A stretch of DNA of 64,000 bases from Urbifossiella limnaea. GTDB lineage: Bacteria > Planctomycetota > Planctomycetia > Gemmatales > Gemmataceae. The stretch is taken from the NCBI RefSeq assembly GCF_007747215.1, contig NZ_CP036273.1, forward strand, positions 1,348,322 through 1,412,321. The letters are read 5' to 3'. Every line of letters starts with the position of its first letter. The first letter of the stretch is position 1. The notes under the pieces were generated by a model. It was not told the DNA's origin. It searched no databases and saw only the letters and a list, made by a program, of their open reading frames with translations. Below are positions 31,683 to 40,895 of this stretch, in pieces. The position numbers and the translations under genes are program-made.

Positions 31683-33995
31683 ATGCGTGGCCCGATCGCA
31701 CTCGCGGTTCTGCTCTTCGCCGCCGTTCGCGCCGACGGCCAGGACGCAACCGCCGTCACCTTCTTCGAGAAGCAGGTGCGGCCGCTCCTGGCCGAGCACT
31801 GCCACAGTTGCCACTCCGCGAAGGCGAACAAGGCCCGCGGCGGCCTCACACTCGACAGCCGCGACGCGCTTCTGAAGGGCGGCGAATCCGGCCCCGCCGT
31901 CGTGCCCGGTCAGCCGGAGAAGAGCCTGTTGGTGACCGCCGTCCACGGCACCCGCGCCGAACTGCAGATGCCGCCGAAGGGGAGGTTGCGGCCGGCGCAG
32001 GTCGCCGTATTCGAGAAGTGGGTGAAGGACGGCGCCGTCTACCCCGGCGGCACCGTCGCGGCCGCGCCGCCGAGCCCGCAGTCGGCCGAGGCCCGGCAGT
32101 TCTGGTCATTCCTGCCGCTCCGCCGCCACCCCGCGCCGGCCGTGAAGGACGTTGCGTGGACGCGGCGGCCGATCGACTCGTTCCTGCTCGCGGCAATGGA
32201 GGCGCGCGGGCTGGCGCCGTCCGCCGCGGCCGACCGCCGCACCCTGATCCGCCGCGCCTCCTTCGACCTGACCGGCCTCCCGCCGACGCCCGAGGAGGTG
32301 GCCGCGTTCGAGACCGACACCGCGCCCGACGCTTACGACCGGCTGATCGAGCGGCTGCTGGCGTCGCCGCACTACGGCGAGCGCTGGGCGCGCTACTGGC
32401 TCGACCTGGCCCGCTACGCCGACGTGCCCGAGAGCTGGGTGACCGGCCGCGGGCAGGCGTGGCCGTACCGCGACTGGGTGGTCCGCGCGCTCAACGCCGA
32501 CCTGCCGTACGACCGCTTCGTGCAACTGCAACTCGCCGCCGACCTGGCGCCGGGCGCCACGCCCGCCGACCTGGCGGCGCTCGGCTTCCTCGGCATGAGC
32601 CCCGACTACTGGAAGGAACTCCAGCTCGACGTGGAGGTCATCAAGTCGATCGTCGCCGACGAGTGGGAGGAGCGGATCGACGCGGTCAGCAGCACGTTCC
32701 TCGGCCTGACGGTGGCGTGCGCCCGCTGCCACGACCACAAGTTCGACCCGATTAGCACGCGCGAGTACTACGCCCTCGCCGGCGTCATCGCGGGGACGCG
32801 GCAGGTGACGCTGCCGCTGCTGCCGCCGGCCGAGGGCGCCGCCGTGCGGCGGGCGGAAGCGGGCGTGCAGGCGCTCGACGAGATGGGGAAGGCGATCAAG
32901 GCGAAGCGGCCGGCGCCGGCCGACCTGAAGGCGCAGCTGGACGTGCTCGCGTCCGAGGCGAAGCGACTGGAGGAGACGCCGGGCTACAAGGTCGTCCCCG
33001 TGCGCGGCGTGGCGGACGGACACATCTCGGTGGTGTCGCGTGGGCCGAACGCGACGCGGCTGGAGTTCGAGGACGGCGTCGGCCGCGACATCGCCATGCA
33101 CACCCGCGGCAACCCGTCGCGGCCCGGCGCGGTCGAGCCGCGGCGGTTTCTGTCGGTGCTTTCCGCCGGCGAGCCGAAGCGCTTCAGCCAGGGGAGCGGT
33201 CGGCTCGAACTGGCACGGGCGATCACCACCGACGGGGCGCCGCTGGCCGCGCGGGTGGTCGTGAACCGCGTGTGGAAGCTCCACTTCGGCCGCGGGCTGG
33301 TGGAGACGCCGAGCGACTTCGGCCGGCAGGGCGAGCGACCGAGCCACCCCGAGTTGCTGGACGACCTGGCCGCCCGCTTCGTCGCCGCCGGGTGGTCGCT
33401 GAAGTGGCTCCACCGCGAGATCGTACTGTCGGCCGCGTACCGACAGGGTGGCGCCACCGACGCCGCGAAGATGACCATCGACCCGGACAACCGGCTGCTG
33501 TGGCGCATGAGCCGGCGCCGGCTCGACGTGGAAGCGTGGCGCGACGCGATGCTCACCGTGAACGGCACGCTCCGCCGCGACCTCGGCGGCGCGCCGCTGG
33601 AACTGACCGACGCTTCCAACCGCCGCCGCACGCTGTACGGCCTCGTCCGCCGCCGCGACCTGACGGACCTGCTGCGACTGCACGACTTCCCCGACCCGCT
33701 GACGCACACCGCGGCGCGCATCCCCACGACGACCGCGCTGCAGCAGTTGTACGCGCTGAACGGCCCGCTGCTGCGGCAGGAGGCGGCGGCGCTGGCACGC
33801 CGGCTCGCGGCCGACGAACCCGCCGGCGGCGCGGCCCGGGTGCGGCGGGCGTACTCGCTGCTGTTCCACCGCGCCCCCACCGAGCGAGAGGCGGCGCTGG
33901 CGCTCGGCTTCCTGGGAAGTACGCCCGACGCCGACGCCTGGGCGCGCTACGCCCACGTGCTGCTCGGCAGCAACGAGTTCCTGTTCGTGGACTGA
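31683..33995 (+). CDS. Planctomycete cytochrome C/DUF1549/DUF1553 protein (module 1)
   Basis: After a signal peptide ending near RADGQ, a planctomycete-type cytochrome domain (PSCyt1) carries CHSCH (about residues 40-44) and MPPKG. DUF1549 follows (RPIDSFLLAAMEARGL, SFDLTGLPPTPEEV, HYGERWARYWLDLARYAD), with ACARCHDHKFDPI, and then DUF1553 (RVVVNRVWKLHFGRGLVETPSDFG, YRQGGATDAAKM, DFPDPLTHTAARIPTT). The 770-residue protein is exported and haem-binding; the family's reaction is unknown, though it is greatly expanded in planctomycetes and thought to work in polysaccharide or electron-transfer roles. The ATG at 31683 is preferred to two GTGs just before it. The DUF1501 partner follows 15 bp later. 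Confidence 0.9.
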   Translation: MRGPIALAVLLFAAVRADGQDATAVTFFEKQVRPLLAEHCHSCHSAKANKARGGLTLDSRDALLKGGESGPAVVPGQPEKSLLVTAVHGTRAELQMPPKGRLRPAQVAVFEKWVKDGAVYPGGTVAAAPPSPQSAEARQFWSFLPLRRHPAPAVKDVAWTRRPIDSFLLAAMEARGLAPSAAADRRTLIRRASFDLTGLPPTPEEVAAFETDTAPDAYDRLIERLLASPHYGERWARYWLDLARYADVPESWVTGRGQAWPYRDWVVRALNADLPYDRFVQLQLAADLAPGATPADLAALGFLGMSPDYWKELQLDVEVIKSIVADEWEERIDAVSSTFLGLTVACARCHDHKFDPISTREYYALAGVIAGTRQVTLPLLPPAEGAAVRRAEAGVQALDEMGKAIKAKRPAPADLKAQLDVLASEAKRLEETPGYKVVPVRGVADGHISVVSRGPNATRLEFEDGVGRDIAMHTRGNPSRPGAVEPRRFLSVLSAGEPKRFSQGSGRLELARAITTDGAPLAARVVVNRVWKLHFGRGLVETPSDFGRQGERPSHPELLDDLAARFVAAGWSLKWLHREIVLSAAYRQGGATDAAKMTIDPDNRLLWRMSRRRLDVEAWRDAMLTVNGTLRRDLGGAPLELTDASNRRRTLYGLVRRRDLTDLLRLHDFPDPLTHTAARIPTTTALQQLYALNGPLLRQEAAALARRLAADEPAGGAARVRRAYSLLFHRAPTEREAALALGFLGSTPDADAWARYAHVLLGSNEFLFVD

Positions 33996-34010
33996 TTCGT
34001 GGGGCCGATC

Positions 34011-35354
34011 ATGATCCCTGCCCTTTCCCGCCGCGACCTGTTCCGCGGCGTCGGCGCGGTCGGACTCGCCGCGCTCCTCGCGCCGCAGGTCACAGCGGGC
34101 GCGCCGCACCACCGGCCGCGGGCCAAGCGGCTCATCCACCTGTTCATGAACGGCGGCCCGTTCGGCCCCGACTTCCTCGACCCGAAGCCGGCCATCAACC
34201 GCTTCGCCGGCCAGCGCCCCGCCGAGGTCGATCTCCGCACCGAGCGGCCCACGTCCGGCCTGCTCGGCGTGCCGTTCGCGTACCGCAAACACGGTCGCAG
34301 CGGCCTGGAGATGAGCGACCTCCTGCCGCGCCTGTCGGCGCACGCCGACGACCTGTGCGTGCTGCGCGCCGTCCACGGCGACAACCCGAACCACGGCCCG
34401 GCGCTGTTCCTGATGAACAGCGGCACCCTCACGCCGAACCGGCCGAGCCTCGGGGCGTGGCTCACCTACGGCCTCGGCACCGAGAACGCCGACCTGCCCG
34501 GGTACGTCGTCCTGTGCCCCGGCCGGCCGGTTCGCTTCGCCGAGTTGTGGGCCAGCTCGTTCCTGCCGTCCGAGTTCCAGGGCACGTACCTCAACCACAC
34601 GAACCTCGACCCGCGGAAGATGGTGCCGCACCTGCACAACGCATCCACCACGACCGCCGACCAGCGCCGCCAGCTCGACCTGCTCGCCGAACTGAACCAC
34701 GACCACGCCGCGGCCCGCGGCGGCGACCCGGTGCTGGAGGCGCGCATCCGCACGATGGAGACGGCGTTCCGGATGCAGACCACGGCGTCCGACGCCTTCG
34801 ACCTGAGCCGCGAGCCGGACAAGGTGCGCGACCAGTACGGCCGCACGCACTTCGGCAACGCCTGCCTGCTGGCCCGCCGGCTGGCCGAGCGCGGCGTCCG
34901 CGTCACGCAGGTCTACTACGGCAACGGCCAGCCGTGGGACACGCACGGCAACCACAACGCCGCCACGCGCACGCTCGCCGCCGACATGGACCGCGCCTCG
35001 GGCGCGCTCCTGACCGACCTGAAGAACCGCGGCCTGCTCGACGACACGCTGGTGCTGTGGGGCGGCGAGTTCGGCCGCACCCCGACCACCGAGGGCGGCG
35101 ACGGCCGCGACCACAACCACCACGGGTTCACGTGCTGGCTGGCCGGCGGCGGCACGAAGGGCGGCACGGCGTACGGCGCGACCGACGACTTCGGCTTCAA
35201 GGCGGTGCAGGACAAGGTCCACGTCCACGACCTGCACGCGACGATCCTGCACCTGATGGGCTTCGACCACGAGAAGCTGACGTACCGCCATGCCGGCCGC
35301 GACTTCCGCCTGACGGACGTGTCCGGCCGCGTGGTCACCGAGGTCGTGCGGTGA
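34011..35354 (+). CDS. DUF1501 protein, Tat-exported (module 1)
   Basis: The N-terminus LSRRDLFRGVGAVGLAALLAP is a twin-arginine signal. DUF1501 belongs to the alkaline-phosphatase/sulfatase-like superfamily. Visible segments are KRLIHLFMNGGPFGPDFLDPK, VLRAVHGDNPNHGPA, DTHGNHN, LWGGEFGRTPTTEG, DHNHHGF and LHATILHLMGFDHEKL. The GGEFGRTP motif and the paired His residues suggest metal binding. It is 447 residues from the ATG at 34011, close to the stop of the DUF1549/DUF1553 gene, its usual partner. Its TGA overlaps the GTG of the dehydrogenase. Confidence 0.9.
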   Translation: MIPALSRRDLFRGVGAVGLAALLAPQVTAGAPHHRPRAKRLIHLFMNGGPFGPDFLDPKPAINRFAGQRPAEVDLRTERPTSGLLGVPFAYRKHGRSGLEMSDLLPRLSAHADDLCVLRAVHGDNPNHGPALFLMNSGTLTPNRPSLGAWLTYGLGTENADLPGYVVLCPGRPVRFAELWASSFLPSEFQGTYLNHTNLDPRKMVPHLHNASTTTADQRRQLDLLAELNHDHAAARGGDPVLEARIRTMETAFRMQTTASDAFDLSREPDKVRDQYGRTHFGNACLLARRLAERGVRVTQVYYGNGQPWDTHGNHNAATRTLAADMDRASGALLTDLKNRGLLDDTLVLWGGEFGRTPTTEGGDGRDHNHHGFTCWLAGGGTKGGTAYGATDDFGFKAVQDKVHVHDLHATILHLMGFDHEKLTYRHAGRDFRLTDVSGRVVTEVVR

Positions 35355-36355
35355 AGCTCGTCATCCACCCGCCCGTCGAGCCAGATCGCCTCGCCCGCCT
35401 CGCCGCAGCCGCTGCCCCAATGGCGGTGGTGAACGCCGCCGACGGGGCCGAGGCGCTCCGACACGTCCCCGACGCCGACGCCTTCTTCGGCAAGCTGACG
35501 CCGCTGCTGCTCGCGGCCGCGCCGCGGCTCCGCTGGGTGCAGGCGCCGACGGCCAGCCTCGAACACTACCTGTTCCCCGCGCTCGCCGCCCACCCGTGCG
35601 CCCTCACCAACATGCGCGGCCTCTTCTCGGACGTGATCGCCGACCAGGTGATGGGCTACGTCCTGTGCTTCGCCCGCAACCTCCACGTCTACGTGCTACA
35701 GTCCGCGGCTGCGAAGTGGGGGCCGGTCGGCGGCGAGGCGGCGCGGGTGGCTTTTGCGTCGGGGCCGGGCGTCGTCAACGCCATCGACCGCGCCCACCGT
35801 CACCTCGGCGGCGCGACGCTGGGCGTCGTCGGGCTCGGCGCCATCGGCCGCGAGGTGGCGCGGCGGGCGGCGGCGTTCGGGATGCGCGTCGTCGCCGTGG
35901 ACCCGCGGCCGGCCGACGTGCCGGCGGAGGTCGCGGCCGTGTGGCCGGTGGGCGAACTGCCGCGACTACTCGCCGAGAGCGAGTACGTCGTGGTGGCGGC
36001 GCCGCACACGCCGCGCTCGGCGGGCATGTTCGGCCGCGAACAGTTCCGGCAGATGCGGCGCGACGCAATCCTCATCAACGTCGGCCGCGGGGCGCTGGTC
36101 GTGCTCGACGACCTGGTGGCGGCGCTGGACGCGGGCGAGCTGGCCGGCGCGGCGCTGGACGTGTTCGAGACGGAGCCGCTGCCGCCCGAGCACCCGCTGT
36201 GGCGGATGCCGGGCCGCGCCATCCTCACGCCGCACGTCGCCGGCTACTCGCCGCTCGTCGCCGGCCGCCACCTCGACGTGCTGCTCGACAACGTCGGCCG
36301 GTTCGTGCGCGGCGAGCCGCTGCGGAACGTGGTGGACAAGGACGAGTGGTACTGA
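35351..36355 (+). CDS. D-2-hydroxyacid dehydrogenase
   Basis: This 334-residue NAD-dependent oxidoreductase has the Rossmann motif GVVGLGAIGREVARRA, the catalytic Arg in NVGRGALVVLDDL, the Glu in LDVFETEPLPPEHPLW and the His in ILTPHVAGYS. It interconverts a 2-hydroxy acid and a 2-keto acid in the cytoplasm; the substrate is unknown. The GTG start overlaps the DUF1501 stop (GTGA), so the three genes form one operon. The last two codons and stop (TGG TAC TGA) are exactly the 9-bp target duplication of the IS element that begins at the next base, so the protein is unchanged. Confidence 0.9.
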   Translation: MKLVIHPPVEPDRLARLAAAAAPMAVVNAADGAEALRHVPDADAFFGKLTPLLLAAAPRLRWVQAPTASLEHYLFPALAAHPCALTNMRGLFSDVIADQVMGYVLCFARNLHVYVLQSAAAKWGPVGGEAARVAFASGPGVVNAIDRAHRHLGGATLGVVGLGAIGREVARRAAAFGMRVVAVDPRPADVPAEVAAVWPVGELPRLLAESEYVVVAAPHTPRSAGMFGREQFRQMRRDAILINVGRGALVVLDDLVAALDAGELAGAALDVFETEPLPPEHPLWRMPGRAILTPHVAGYSPLVAGRHLDVLLDNVGRFVRGEPLRNVVDKDEWY

Positions 36356-37854
36356 CCAGGCCATTCACGGTGACGCATCCCGGTCGTAAGCCGTCCGCTG
36401 GCAGGGACTTGGCCAAGCCAGGGAGAGGGCGCGCCCATGCTGTTCGGTGGGGTCTTCGAGCGGTTCCTAGAGGAGAGCCCGCTCAGCGTGATGTCCCGGG
36501 CGACCATCGAGCACGCCCTCTCGGCCTCGGCCCTCGACGCGCTGTTCGACCGGACCGCCGAGCGCGGGTACACCCGGGAGTTGCTGTTCTCCACGACGGT
36601 CGATCTGATGACCCTGGTGGTCGGCGGCAAGGCCCTCCACGTCCAGGCCGCCTACCGGCACCTGCGGGACCGCGTCCCGGTCACCCTCAAGTGCGTCTAC
36701 GACAAGCTCCGGAACATCGAGACGGGCGTGTCCGCGGGGCTGGTCGCGCACGTGTCGGGCCGGTGCGAGGGGCTGATCACCGCGCTGGGCGGGGGGTGCA
36801 AGAGCCTGCTGCCGGGCTACCGGGTGCGGGTCCTCGACGGCAACCACCTGGCCGCCACCCAGCGGCGGCTGGGCGTCACCCGGGGGCACACCGCCGGCCC
36901 CTTGCCCGGGCAGAGTTTGGTCGTGCTCGACCCGGCCCTGATGCTGGTCACCGACATCGTCCCGTGCGAGGACGCCCACACCCAGGAGCGGGCGCTGATC
37001 GACCAGATTGTGCCGCTGGTGCGGGAGCGGGACGTGTGGGTCGCGGACCGCAACTTCTGCACGGCGGAGTTCCTGTGTGAGGTGGCCGCCCGGCGGGCCT
37101 ACGTCGTCATCCGACGCCACGGGAACCTGAGCGTCGAGGCCGAAGCCGGGTACGGGGCCGAGGTCGCGACGGACCGGGGCTGGGTGGGCGAGCGGCGGGT
37201 CTGGGTCTGCTGGGGTGGGGCGCGGTTGGTGCGCCTGCGGCAGGTGCGGGTGCGGCTGCGGGCGCCGACCGCGGACGGGGACGCGGAGGTGGAGATCCTG
37301 ACCAACCTGCCGGCGAAGGTGCCGGCCAAGAAGGTGGCCGAGATCTACCTCAAGCGGTGGAAGATCGAGGGGGCCTTCCACGAGTTGACAGTCGCCTTGA
37401 ACTGTGAGGTGAACACCCTGGGGTACCCCAGGGCCGCGCTGTTCGGGTTCTGCGTGGCGGTGGCCGCGTACAACGTGCTGGCCGTACTGAAGGCGGCCCT
37501 GCGGGCGGTGCATGGTGAGAAGAAGGTGCAGGAGGAGGTGTCGGGGTATTACCTGGCGCTGGAGTGGGCGATGGTGTACGCGGGGATGATGATCGCCCTG
37601 CCCGCGTCGGAATGGGAGGCGTTCGGTCCGATGCCCAGCCCGGAGTTGGCCGGCCACCTCCGCGAGTGGGCGGGCAAGGTCGACCTTGGGAGGATCAAGA
37701 AAGCGCCGCCCCGGAAGCCGACGAGGACGGCGACCCGACGGATCAAGGACAAGAGCCCACATGTTTCCACGGCCCGGTTGCTCGACGAGGGGAAGAAGAC
37801 CCGTCAGGCGAAAGTCAGCCGGAATCCGTGAGTCTCACACCGTGAATGGCCTGG
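36356..37854 (+). mobile_element. Complete IS4-type insertion sequence, 1,499 bp
   Basis: Perfect 17-bp terminal inverted repeats, CCAGGCCATTCACGGTG at 36356-36372 and its complement at 37838-37854, bound one transposase gene. A 9-bp direct repeat TGGTACTGA flanks the element (36347-36355 and 37855-37863), as expected for IS4-family target duplication (9-12 bp). Perfect ends and duplication point to a recent insertion. It sits exactly at the stop of the dehydrogenase. Confidence 0.93.
36437..37831 (+). CDS. IS4-family DDE transposase
   Basis: This 464-residue transposase catalyses cut-and-paste movement of the element. Likely DDE residues are Asp134 (VRVLDGNHLAA), Asp204 (WVADRNFCTAEF) and Glu311. 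The IS4 signature Y-(2)-R-(3)-E is present at Tyr304, Arg307 and Glu311 (IYLKRWKIEGAFHELTVAL), but the last Lys of the full Y-R-E-K motif is Thr. The frame is intact with a basic C-terminus (KKAPPRKPTRTATRRIKDK). The ATG at 36437 has GGGAG upstream. It is probably functional, or only recently silenced. Confidence 0.92.
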   Translation: MLFGGVFERFLEESPLSVMSRATIEHALSASALDALFDRTAERGYTRELLFSTTVDLMTLVVGGKALHVQAAYRHLRDRVPVTLKCVYDKLRNIETGVSAGLVAHVSGRCEGLITALGGGCKSLLPGYRVRVLDGNHLAATQRRLGVTRGHTAGPLPGQSLVVLDPALMLVTDIVPCEDAHTQERALIDQIVPLVRERDVWVADRNFCTAEFLCEVAARRAYVVIRRHGNLSVEAEAGYGAEVATDRGWVGERRVWVCWGGARLVRLRQVRVRLRAPTADGDAEVEILTNLPAKVPAKKVAEIYLKRWKIEGAFHELTVALNCEVNTLGYPRAALFGFCVAVAAYNVLAVLKAALRAVHGEKKVQEEVSGYYLALEWAMVYAGMMIALPASEWEAFGPMPSPELAGHLREWAGKVDLGRIKKAPPRKPTRTATRRIKDKSPHVSTARLLDEGKKTRQAKVSRNP

Positions 37855-37863
37855 TGGTACTGA
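37855..37863. repeat. Right copy of the IS target-site duplication
   Basis: TGGTACTGA here repeats 36347-36355 at the left end of the element. The 152 bp from here to the next start contain nothing else recognised and represent the original downstream sequence of the dehydrogenase. Confidence 0.88.
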
Positions 37864-38015
37864 CGCGAGGCGTCGCTGCCGGGCGTGCGAGGCTTCGAGA
37901 AGTCCACGCGGAAGGTTGCGACGCTTCGACCGTCGGTCCCGTAGACTGGTGGTCGCCCAGATCGCCGAACGAGTCGTTGCCCACCCACAGGTTTGCCCTG
38001 GCGCACGGCGGACCC

Positions 38016-40862
38016 ATGCCCCGCACCCTCCTGCTCGTCCTCGCCTTCCCACTGCTGGTACCCGCCGCGGCCGGTCGGCCCCCGGACCCGTTTCCCGACT
38101 ACCGGCCGGTTGCGGGCTGGCCGCAACTTCCGCCCGGGCTCGTGCTCGGACCCGTGTCGGCGGTGGCGACCGACGCCGCGGACCGGGTGTACGTCGCCCA
38201 CCGCGGCCCGCGGCCGGTCCTCGTGTTCGCCCGCGACGGCACGTTCCTCCGCTCGTGGGGCGACGACCACCTCCACACCCCGCACGGGCTGCGCGTCGAC
38301 CCCGCGGGGAACGTGTGGGTGACCGACATCGGCCACCACCTGGTGATGAAGTTCGACCCCGCCGGCAAGCTCCTTCTGACGCTGGGACAGAAGGGCCGGG
38401 CCGGCGCCGGGGCGGGGCAGTTCGACCGCCCGACCGACGTGGCCGTCGCGCCCGGCGGCGAGTTCTACGTGACCGACGGGTACGGGAACGCCCGGGTGCA
38501 GAAGTACGACGCGGCCGGGAAGCTGCTGAAGGAGTGGGGGACGAAGGGGAAGGGGGAGGGGGAGTTCAACCTGCCGCACGCCGTCTGCCTCGACGCGACG
38601 GGGCGGGTGTACGTCGGCGACCGCGAGAACAACCGGGTGCAGGTGTTCGACGCCGCCGGCCGGTTCGCCGCGCAATGGCGGGAGAGCGGCGCCCCGTACG
38701 GACTGTTCCGCGCCGGCGACCGGCTGTTCGTGGCCGACGGGCGTGCGAACTGCGTGCGGGTGCTCGGCCCGGACGGCCGGCCGCTCGGCCGGTTCGGGGA
38801 GAAGGGGACCGCGGCCGGCCAGTTCCAGCTGCCGCACATGCTCTGCGTCGATTCCCGCGGGGACCTGTACGTTGCCGAGGTCACCAACAAGCGCGTCCAG
38901 AAGTTCACCGCCCGCGCGTTCGACCCGCCCGCCGGCCTCCCGGCCGACGACGCGGAGAGAATCGACCGCGCGCTCGCGCTCCTCACGAGCCGGCTCGACG
39001 CCCTCAAGGCTGAGAGGCGTGGCCCCGCGACGGGGCGGGATGACCTCGTCGCCGACGTCGAGGTGTACCGTAAGGCCGTCGTCTGGGCGCTCCGGTACGA
39101 GACGAAGCTCGAACCGGCCGACGTGGCGCTCGTTCTGAAGGGGCTCGCCCGCGGCGTCGAGCGGGTCACCGCGTTGGCGGCCGGTGGCGCGCCGTGGGCG
39201 ACCCGGAAGGGGAAGCTCGTCCGCGGCTACGTGTCCGCCGTGGACGGCTCGGTCCAGCCGTTCGGGCTCGTCGTCCCCGCGGGGTACGACCCCGCGAAGC
39301 CGGCTCGGCTGGACGTGGTGCTGCACGGGAGCACGAAGCCGGTCGGCCTCAGCGAACTGCGGTTCATGGCCCGGCTCGACGAGGGCGACGCCCCGGCCGC
39401 GGCAGGGACGGCGGCGAACTACCTCGAACTCCACCCGCTCGGCCGGGTCGAGAACTGTTACCGCTGGGCCGGCGAGACGGACGTGTTCGAGGCGATCGAG
39501 GCCGTGTGCCGGCGGTACGTCGTCGACCGCGACCGCGTCGTCCTCCGCGGGATGTCGATGGGCGCGTCGGGGACGTGGCACCTGGGCCTGAAGCACCCGG
39601 ACCGGTTCGTCGCGCTCGGCCCGTACTGTGGGTACGTGGACACGCACGAGTTCTCGCACACCCCACTCCCGAACTTCGTCAAGGTCGGGCCGCTGCCGGC
39701 CCACCAGGAGCGCGGCCTCCACCTGCTCGACTCCGTCGGCTACGCCGCGAACGCGGGCGTCGTCCCGGCGGTCGCGTGCATGGGCGAGAAGGACGTGTTC
39801 TTCCAGGCGCACGTCCTGATGGGCCGGGCCATGGAGCGGGAGGGGCTGAAGCTCGTCAACCTGATCTCGCCGGGCACCGGGCACGTCATCGACCCGGCGA
39901 CGCACGCCGAGCAGATGCGGCGGATCGCGGCGTTCGCCGACCGCGGCGTGGACCGCGCGCCACGGCGGCTTCGGTTCGTCACGCGGTCGCTCAAATACGG
40001 CGAGTGCCACTGGCTGCGCGTCCTCGGCCTCGGCGAGCACTACGCCCGCGCCGAACTCGACGCCGCCGTCGCGGACGACGGGACGGTGGACCTGAAAGAG
40101 CCGACGAACGTGACACGCTTCGCGCTCCTTCCGCCCGTGCTGCAGGAGGCGAACCCGACGTTGCGCGTCGGGGGGACGCCGGTCGCCCTTCCGGCACGAG
40201 CCCCAAACGCCGCCCCCGCCCGCCCGGTGATCAGCCGGCGCGACGGGAAGTGGGTCTACCTGGGCGAGCTCGGCACGGTCGCGCTCGACGGCAAGCGGCC
40301 CGGCCTTCAGGGGCCGATCGACGACGCGTTCACCACGCCGTTCCTGTGCGTCCGCGGCACCGGCAAGGCGTGGAACCCGGCCGTCCAGGCATGGGCCGAC
40401 GCGAGCCTGACGCGGTTCGCCGCCGAGTGGCACCGCTACTTCCGGGGCGACCTTCCCGTGAAGGACGATTCCGCCGTCACCGCAGAGGATCTCAGGCGGT
40501 GCAACTTGATCCTCTTCGGCGATCCCGGGAGCAACTCGCTCATTTCCCGCGTGCTGCCGGGCCTCCCGGTGGCGTGGACGGAGAAGGAAATGAAGCTCGG
40601 CGGGGAGGCGTTCGCGGCGGCCAACCATGCCCCGGTCCTGATCCATCCGAACCCGCTCGCCCCCGGGCGGTACGTGGTACTCAACAGCGGCCACACGTTC
40701 CGCGAGAAGGAGTTGGCGTCGTTCAACTATCTGCTGTTCCCACGACTGGGCGACTGGGCGGTCGTGAAGGTGGGGGCGAGCACCCCCGCCCGACCTGGCG
40801 ATGCGCCGGCGGAGGAGGTGATCCGCGCCGGCTACTTCGACGAACGATGGCTGCTGCCCTGA
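38016..40862 (+). CDS. Secreted NHL-repeat protein fused to an esterase-type hydrolase
   Basis: A signal peptide (RTLLLVLAFPLLVPAAAG) starts this 948-residue protein. Residues about 40-310 are NHL propeller blades (GPVSAVATDAADRVYVAH, HGLRVDPAGNVWVTDIG, LPHAVCLDATGRVYVGDREN, LPHMLCVDSRGDLYVAE). A helical linker leads to an alpha/beta hydrolase/esterase part at about 400-650, with the nucleophile elbow GMSMGASGTWHLGLKHP and a His candidate in SPGTGHVID. The last 250 residues resemble the C-terminus of planctomycete prolyl-oligopeptidase-like proteins (NLILFGDPGSNSLISRVL). The likely role is extracellular ester or peptide hydrolysis guided by the propeller. It begins just after the IS. Confidence 0.8.
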   Translation: MPRTLLLVLAFPLLVPAAAGRPPDPFPDYRPVAGWPQLPPGLVLGPVSAVATDAADRVYVAHRGPRPVLVFARDGTFLRSWGDDHLHTPHGLRVDPAGNVWVTDIGHHLVMKFDPAGKLLLTLGQKGRAGAGAGQFDRPTDVAVAPGGEFYVTDGYGNARVQKYDAAGKLLKEWGTKGKGEGEFNLPHAVCLDATGRVYVGDRENNRVQVFDAAGRFAAQWRESGAPYGLFRAGDRLFVADGRANCVRVLGPDGRPLGRFGEKGTAAGQFQLPHMLCVDSRGDLYVAEVTNKRVQKFTARAFDPPAGLPADDAERIDRALALLTSRLDALKAERRGPATGRDDLVADVEVYRKAVVWALRYETKLEPADVALVLKGLARGVERVTALAAGGAPWATRKGKLVRGYVSAVDGSVQPFGLVVPAGYDPAKPARLDVVLHGSTKPVGLSELRFMARLDEGDAPAAAGTAANYLELHPLGRVENCYRWAGETDVFEAIEAVCRRYVVDRDRVVLRGMSMGASGTWHLGLKHPDRFVALGPYCGYVDTHEFSHTPLPNFVKVGPLPAHQERGLHLLDSVGYAANAGVVPAVACMGEKDVFFQAHVLMGRAMEREGLKLVNLISPGTGHVIDPATHAEQMRRIAAFADRGVDRAPRRLRFVTRSLKYGECHWLRVLGLGEHYARAELDAAVADDGTVDLKEPTNVTRFALLPPVLQEANPTLRVGGTPVALPARAPNAAPARPVISRRDGKWVYLGELGTVALDGKRPGLQGPIDDAFTTPFLCVRGTGKAWNPAVQAWADASLTRFAAEWHRYFRGDLPVKDDSAVTAEDLRRCNLILFGDPGSNSLISRVLPGLPVAWTEKEMKLGGEAFAAANHAPVLIHPNPLAPGRYVVLNSGHTFREKELASFNYLLFPRLGDWAVVKVGASTPARPGDAPAEEVIRAGYFDERWLLP

Positions 40863-40895
40863 CTCGGTAGCGAGGCCGTTGAGGGCACCAAGGGG

